A stretch of 64,000 nt of DNA from Hydrangea macrophylla (Eukaryota; Streptophyta; Magnoliopsida; Cornales; Hydrangeaceae): assembly GCA_033977485.1 (NCBI GenBank), contig CM066991.1, positions 128,731,999-128,795,998 of the forward strand, given 5' to 3'. This document shows, one piece after another, positions 59,913 through 64,000 of this stretch; within the stretch, counting starts at the first letter, position 1, and each line of letters opens with the position of its first letter. The notes under the pieces were generated by a model. The model saw nothing but the letters and a program-made list of their open reading frames with translations, had not been told where the DNA came from and did not search any database. The position numbers were made by a program, and so were the translations under genes.

Positions 59913-62405
59913 AGGGAGGTCAGTGTAATTTCGCCATACCTCAGGGGAGGTCCGTGTAATTAACCCTTATTACTATTATTATTTCCTTCAGCTTAATATT
60001 ATTGTTGTTGATTCGTTAACCTCATGTTTGATCTATTGAATCGAACTAATGTCCGTATTACTCCCCGTTTATTATAATTATTCCGAAAAATCTCGTGTTT
60101 AACAGGTTGCACCCCGAACTTATTTTATGTTCCGTTATTATCGTTCATTCTTCCGGTTATTCTTATTAATATTATTATTATTATTGATTTAACCTCAGGT
60201 GTTAATATGTTGTACCCCGAACATATTATTCCACTACCATTTATTATTAATATTAATATTAATAAAATTATTGTTATTATTATTGTTATCACTTTCTGGT
60301 TATTATTATTGTTAATATGTTGTACCCCAAACATATTTTCTCCGTTATTATTATTATTACTTTTTCTGTTCACTGTTATTATCAATTCGGTTAACCTTAT
60401 GCTTTAACATGTGGTACTACGAGCTTAGTGCCCATACTATATTTCAAGAATAAATAGTACCTGTTTAATTAACTTGTATTTCGTGTATAACATATGATAC
60501 ACCTCACGTAGGAGTCGGTGTTGTAACGTCAAGTCGACGTGTACGGGTATAGAGTTGAACAGTCGCGGAGACTAAGTCCGTATGCATTTGAAAATACGTT
60601 AGTCGACCATGGAGGTCTGAAAGTTGATATGTATTAAGTCAGTACTGTCAAATGGAATTAGAGAATCGCATGTCGGAGATGGTTGTTACTATGCCCACGG
60701 AGATGCAAACACGTAGCAAAGTAACCATGTTGATAAGAATAAATCGAGAAATGATTAAACACGGTTAGCCTGTAAAGCAAGATTACTACTGCGGTTGTGT
60801 CAACCAATGATAGTAAAGTAACCGTTTCGCAAATCGGTAACAATATTCAGTAGGCAAGGTCTCGAGGATCTAGAGTACATGGTTAGCTTGTAAAGCAAGA
60901 TTACTACTGTGGCCACGGAGAGGCAAACAACGTTAGTAAAGTAACCATAGCTTGACCCACTGGGCGAGTCACTCTAAGGCGCGTTACTCTGGTAATGTAA
61001 CAAAGTCAAGTAAGTCGGATGTTAAGTCCAGTAAAGTTGAATATATTGATGATGCATAGTTCACACACGGTCTAATTATAATTCATTCAATCGTCGTAAC
61101 TAGTCGCTGTGTACTTTCGGATACGTATTTTATATTAGGAGTGTTCAGTTAAGACGCTCACTTAGCTTTTATTAAAGCTAACGGCATACTACGCCCTGGA
61201 CATTCCCATGTCTAAACTATACATGATATGACTGTCCAGAGGAGGACTATCAGGAAGAAGCCTACGAAGAGGATGCCTTCGAAGGGGAAGCCTACAATGC
61301 TGAAGGCCACGGCAACGCTATTTAGAGGCGCGGTTTCAAGAAAGAAGACTTAGTTGTTCTTTATAGGTTTTTGTCTATTCACACTAAGTTGTAAATTGGC
61401 GTCACACGCCTTACTTCAACGATCTTACACTTCCTAGTAGAAGCTTAGAATTGCTAAAATCTTAAGAAAGATTGAAGTTCTTGTGTTAGCTATTTGACAG
61501 CAGAGTCGGTGAGGCTCTATCACTATCAAGTTCACTGTGAGGCCAGTTTTATCAATTTGATGGCTTAAGTTTCTTTTCTATTTTTATTCGATTTTATAGT
61601 ATTATTTTTGGTTGTTTGGATGGCTTTATAGGATTTGGATACAAAGTTTAACTTGTAAATCCTCAAATATTAAGAAGCAATGTTGTTCTCTCCTTCCTAC
61701 TAAAGCCACAAAAACAAAAGAAGAAAAAGAAATAGAAAAAGAAAGCTCCTTCTCTTTTATTTTGCAGTTTGCACGTTGCACTGTTCATTCAGATTGTGTG
61801 TTCTATTTGTTTAGATTTAGGTGAATCAATGTTTGCTCTCAAAGTTATCTGTAACCATATATGGTTGTACATTCGCTGAGATTATTTCCCGTATCTTTCG
61901 ATATTCCGAAGAAATAAGATGAGCTCTCTGATTGAATTTATTGTGTGCAGCTATCGGATTCGACGTAGACTTCTGTTGACTGGTACCCCGATACAGAATA
62001 GTTTACAGGAATTATGGTCCCTGCTTAATTTTCTCCTCCCAACCATTTTTAATTCGGTTGAGAATTTCGAGGAGTGGTTTAATGCACCTTTTGCAGATCG
62101 GTGTGATGTTTCTATCACAGACGAAGAAGAGTTATTGATCATACGCCGTTTGCACCATGTAAGTGTTGGCTCTGACTCTCTTTTCTTGTGCTTCTCTTGG
62201 ATTTTCTTTTTGTAATCGTTTTGTTCCGGCCCAGGTTATAAGGCCATTCATATTGAGGAGGAAGAAAGATGAGGTGGAGAAGTTCCTTCCCGGGAAAACG
62301 CAGGTCATTCTTAAATGTGATATGTCAGCATGGCAGAAAGTATATTACCAGCAAGTTACTGGTGTTGGGAGGGTTGGACTGGATACTGGTTAGTAATTAC
62401 TGCGG

Positions 62406-62469
<64 letters not shown>

Positions 62470-64000
62470 ACAAATGCCTGTGATGTGAAAAAGTGCGGGA
62501 TCATTTGGAAGTTGGAATTTGCTTGTAGCAAGTTCACAGTTAACACTGTTGCTATGTCTGGTAGGAAGGACGGAAAAATGGAAAGGAGGGCAGGGAGGAG
62601 AGATGGTAGATGTATCCCTAGGAAAAGGAAAGGAGCCTCTCCTTTTGTTTGGTTAAATTAGAAGAAAGTGAGGAAAGAAGGGAATATTGTATGTTACAAT
62701 ACTATACCCTTATTTAGAATAAGTATCATTCCCTTTGAAGGGCAAAAAAGTCAAAATATGAGAAGCTTTTTCTCTCTCCCAATCCTTCGAGTTTTGAATG
62801 GATGGAAATTTGTGGGCCCAAAGTGAAGAGGCATCCCTCTCCCCTTCCTTTATTTCCTCTCTTTTATTCTACTAAACTCTAGTGATTCTAACCTCTTCCC
62901 TCCTCTCCTTCCTTCCCCTCTTCCCTCAAACCATACTTTTACTATAATGGTTAGACCTTCAAATAATGGTTAGACCTAAATCCATCGCCAGTTTCTATAA
63001 TCAAATCAGTTGCAAGTAGGGAGCTCCAGTTTTTTGTTTATAATAATTTTTCATTGTTTGCAAGGATAAAATGAAGTTTAGTGGCTAAGCTCATCAGATG
63101 GTGATTTTGGTGGTGTTTTTTTGTGTTTGAAATATTTGTATTCTTTTTGCAATATCTGTTCAGTCATCATTTACAGTGGTGCTCTATTATCGAAATCCGA
63201 AAGTTCTAAGCAATACATAACTTGTTTATGAATATTAATAGTGCTGTTTGCTTAAAAACAAATCAGAAAAACGTGAACACTATATGGACAGCGTTTTGCA
63301 ACAATTTTTTACTTTGAGAAGTAAAAAAAGTAAAAATAAGAGCAGCTTCCGCATTGGCCATCATTTAGCTGACAAACTTAAACCAATCCTATGTTTCCTG
63401 CATATATTGATGCGACTGACTGTAATCATATTCCATTTCTCTCCCCCATATTTTATTTAAACTGTAAGTCTGATGCTTTTTGACATGCTGTGAACATTCT
63501 CATGCACATTTTCTTGTGTGGTTAAAATTTTGTATCAAGGATATGCTGAAAGGGGTAAACTTCCCAATTTGCAGGATCTGGGAAGTCCAAGAGTCTACAG
63601 AACCTGTCAATGCAACTCAGGAAGTGTTGTAACCACCCATATTTATTTGTGGGTGAATACAATATTTGGCGCAAGGAGGAGGTATTCAGAGCATCAGGAA
63701 AATTTGAGCTACTTGATCGTTTACTCCCCAAACTTCACAGAGGGGGCCATAGGGTGCTCCTTTTCTCGCAAATGACCCGTCTTATGGACATTCTCGAAGT
63801 TTATTTGCAACTTCATGATTTTAAATATCTCCGACTTGACGGCTCAACAAAAACTGAGGAAAGGGGGACTTTATTAAAGCAATTCAATGCTCCCGATTCT
63901 CCTTTCTTCATGTTTCTTCTGAGCACCCGTGCTGGTGGTCTTGGCCTGAACTTACAAACAGCAGATACAGTGATAATTTTTGACAGTGATTGGAACCCCC
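48438..64000 (+). CDS. CHR12/CHR23: SWI2/SNF2 chromatin-remodelling ATPase (CHR12/CHR23, MINU type), partial
   Basis: Inferred exons: 48438-48677, 49992-50148, 50980-51044, 51454-51642, about 52477-52625, 53165-53539, 54277-54536, 54918-55136, 61951-62158, 62235-62388, 63575-64000 (runs off the window). About 814 residues are covered; the Arabidopsis proteins are about 1,060-1,100. The N-terminus has [16 protein letters not shown], typical of this subfamily. The HSA region is in exons 5-6 ([26 protein letters not shown]). The SNF2 ATPase has motif I DEMGLGKT (about 430-437), motif II DEGH (about 533-536), LTGTPIQN (about 561-568), then [12 protein letters not shown] at the window end. Predicted role: nuclear nucleosome remodelling in growth control. 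Exon 5 may start one base out of frame (see findings), and intron 5 may use a GC donor. Family is certain; single splice sites are inferred. Confidence 0.92.
48678..49991 (+). other. CHR12/23 intron 1
   Basis: A 1.3-kb intron with no gene or clear transposon. A CTGTTTGGTTTGATTTTG-type segment (about 49,290-49,400) resembles the edge of a MITE but has no confirmed inverted partner. Confidence 0.5.
50149..50979 (+). other. CHR12/23 intron 2
   Basis: Unremarkable AT-rich intron of about 830 bp. I see no gene, transposon or regulatory motif in it. Confidence 0.5.
51798..52047. mobile_element. Stowaway-like MITE (CHR12/23 intron 4)
   Basis: The element starts CTCCCTCCGTTTCAATTAAGAG and ends GGATGGAGGGAG, flanked by TA at 51,796-51,797 and 52,048-52,049. 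It is a 250-bp relative of the element at 5010-5301. Confidence 0.85.
52626..53164 (+). other. CHR12/23 intron 5 (possible GC-AG intron)
   Basis: The coding sequence stops matching the family after DGVQ at CAG|GCACGC and resumes at ACAG|TCATGGCATGG. The exon-intron join therefore falls on GC rather than GT. A TC run lies at about 52,680-52,705. Confidence 0.5.
53963..54133. mobile_element. Tourist-like MITE, GAGCCCGTTT family (CHR12/23 intron 6)
   Basis: The 171-bp element runs from GAGCCGTTTGGG to CAAACGGGCTC, flanked by TTA at 53,960-53,962 and 54,134-54,136. It is the same family as the three KAPP intron copies. Confidence 0.75.
55312..55477. mobile_element. Fold-back MITE with TA target (CHR12/23 intron 8)
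   Basis: About 60 bp at each end are inverted and nearly identical (ATGCTATGCTTCCCAAAT... and ...ATTTGGGAAGCATAGCAT), leaving a loop of about 50 bp. TA flanks both sides (55,310-55,311 and 55,478-55,479). At 166 bp it would form a strong hairpin in the pre-mRNA. Confidence 0.8.
55480..56317 (+). other. CHR12/23 intron 8, 5' part
   Basis: AT-rich intron sequence with a TTA/ATT trinucleotide run (about 56,222-56,245). No gene was recognised. Confidence 0.5.
56318..56993. mobile_element. hAT-like non-autonomous transposon (CHR12/23 intron 8)
   Basis: The ends CAGGGGCGG... and ...CCGGCCCTG are imperfect inverted repeats, flanked by an exact 8-bp direct duplication GTAGCTAT (56,310-56,317 and 56,994-57,001). 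GTGGGGGCA-type words recur near both ends in the same strand sense. The 676-bp interior has no transposase frame. An 8-bp duplication with CAGGG ends is the hAT signature. Confidence 0.85.
57002..58703 (+). repeat. CHR12/23 intron 8: CCGAAC/CGGTCGG-rich repeat sequence
   Basis: From about 57,757 to 58,700 the ends are rich in CGGTCGG, ACCGAACC and ACCGGCCGG words and resemble the ACCGA repeats at 13,385 and 33,410. The middle is AT-rich with no gene. At 58,661-58,668 and 58,702-58,709 the word CCATATGTC is repeated; the second copy is the first part of the Copia homology. Flanking 57,002-57,756 is plain intron. Confidence 0.45.
58704..59660 (+). pseudogene. Copia element C: 3' half of RT plus RNase H, frame intact, 5'-truncated
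   Basis: The open frame starts exactly at the RT catalytic motif YVDD and runs 318 codons to a stop. RT motifs include [19 protein letters not shown] and SPMDPN...[17 protein letters not shown]. RNase H shows TDADYAGS (D), [12 protein letters not shown] (E), LFCDNKSAI (D) and [15 protein letters not shown]. Gag, protease, integrase and the RT N-terminal half are missing. The intact frame implies a fairly recent insertion or truncation. It lies inside intron 8 of the chromatin remodeller, same strand. Confidence 0.9.
59661..59865 (+). mobile_element. Copia element C: polypurine tract and 3' LTR
   Basis: TTGAGGGGGAG, overlapping the stop codon, leads straight into TGTTGGAATTAGG at 59,668. The LTR contains a terminator-like TTTATATATATAC region. 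Its right end is blurred by the GA microsatellite at about 59,866-59,908. Confidence 0.7.
59866..59970. repeat. (GA)n run and fragment of a MULE-like inverted end
   Basis: About 20 GA units are followed by GGTAAGGGAGGTCAGTGTAATTTCG and an opposing GGGGAGGTCCGTGTAATTAACCC. The latter closely resembles the right terminus of the MULE-type element at 15096-15583. The interior of such an element is missing, leaving only its two ends abutted. Confidence 0.55.
59971..61340 (+). repeat. Repeat-rich tract with TTATTATT and GTAAAGCAAGATTACTACTG repeats
   Basis: First part (about 59,970-60,420): TTATTATTATT/TTAATATTAATATT stretches alternating with three copies of TTGTACCCCGAACATATT-type words (about 60,110, 60,210 and 60,318). 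Second part (about 60,480-61,010): two copies of GGTTAGCyTGTAAAGCAAGATTACTACTG (about 60,764 and 60,880) and several GTAAAGTAACC words. The end (about 61,235-61,325) encodes a short acidic peptide with [19 protein letters not shown] repeats. It may be a decayed LTR or end of a Gypsy element, but no RT or integrase is seen. Confidence 0.45.
61341..61950 (+). other. CHR12/23 intron 8, 3' end
   Basis: AT-rich intron leading to the acceptor TTGTGTGCAG at 61,950. No feature was recognised. Confidence 0.5.
62389..63574 (+). other. CHR12/23 intron 10
   Basis: A 1.2-kb intron. It starts with a (TC)n(AC)n microsatellite (about 62,409-62,472). Then come a purine-rich block (about 62,560-62,690) and a C/T-rich block (about 62,820-62,935) of roughly opposite strand composition, possibly ends of a decayed inverted-repeat element. 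No gene. Confidence 0.5.

Noticed and set aside
1..64000. CRISPR arrays, bacterial operons, riboswitches or phage genes
   Set aside because: All context is plant nuclear. Direct repeats seen are microsatellites, LTRs or transposon-internal repeats without regular spacers.

Overview
This window is nuclear DNA of a flowering plant, most likely a eudicot. It has spliced genes with long AT-rich introns, plant-type LTR retrotransposons, MITEs, a tRNA-derived SINE, long GA/TC microsatellites and a fossil plant pararetrovirus. No bacterial, organellar, tRNA, rRNA or CRISPR features were seen.

Layout. (1) 1-3.9 kb: a rearranged endogenous pararetrovirus-like sequence. The first 2.2 kb is a nearly perfect inverted repeat, followed by a further viral-type reading frame and a promoter-like non-coding tail. 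(2) 3.9-5.3 kb: MITEs. (3) 5,484-19,364 (+): a complete 13-exon gene for a kinase-associated protein phosphatase (KAPP; membrane anchor, FHA domain, PP2C domain), about 588 residues, with introns full of MITEs. (4) 19.4-28.9 kb: intergenic DNA dominated by a gutted minus-strand Copia element and a fragment of a second Copia. (5) 29.6-32.9 kb (+): a decayed SPOUT-type RNA methyltransferase gene (C9orf114/SPOUT1-like), with one exon split by a 2.08-kb LTR-like insertion flanked by a 5-bp duplication. (6) 34,193-47,800: a 13.6-kb Ty3/Gypsy element of Tat type. It has matching LTRs and a 5-bp duplication, a third internal LTR, decayed gag, RNase H and integrase, no reverse transcriptase, and two antisense ORF clusters, one with a plant mobile domain. 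(7) 48,438 to the window end (+): the first 11 exons of a SWI2/SNF2 chromatin remodeller of the CHR12/CHR23 (MINU) type, running off the right edge. Its 6.8-kb intron 8 holds a hAT-like element, a fold-back MITE, a truncated Copia and an odd repeat-rich tract.

The host gene order KAPP, SPOUT methyltransferase, CHR12/23 matches, from memory, the Arabidopsis chromosome 5 order around At5g19280, At5g19300 and At5g19310. The block therefore looks ancestrally conserved, with the middle gene dying under transposon insertion. KAPP dephosphorylates receptor kinases at the membrane and CHR12/23 remodels chromatin. They are neighbours, not an operon.

The most unusual structures are the viral palindrome, which could make double-stranded RNA, and the three-LTR Gypsy element carrying an antisense mobile-domain gene. 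Exon boundaries were inferred by reading GT/AG sites and frames against remembered family sequences; no alignment was run.
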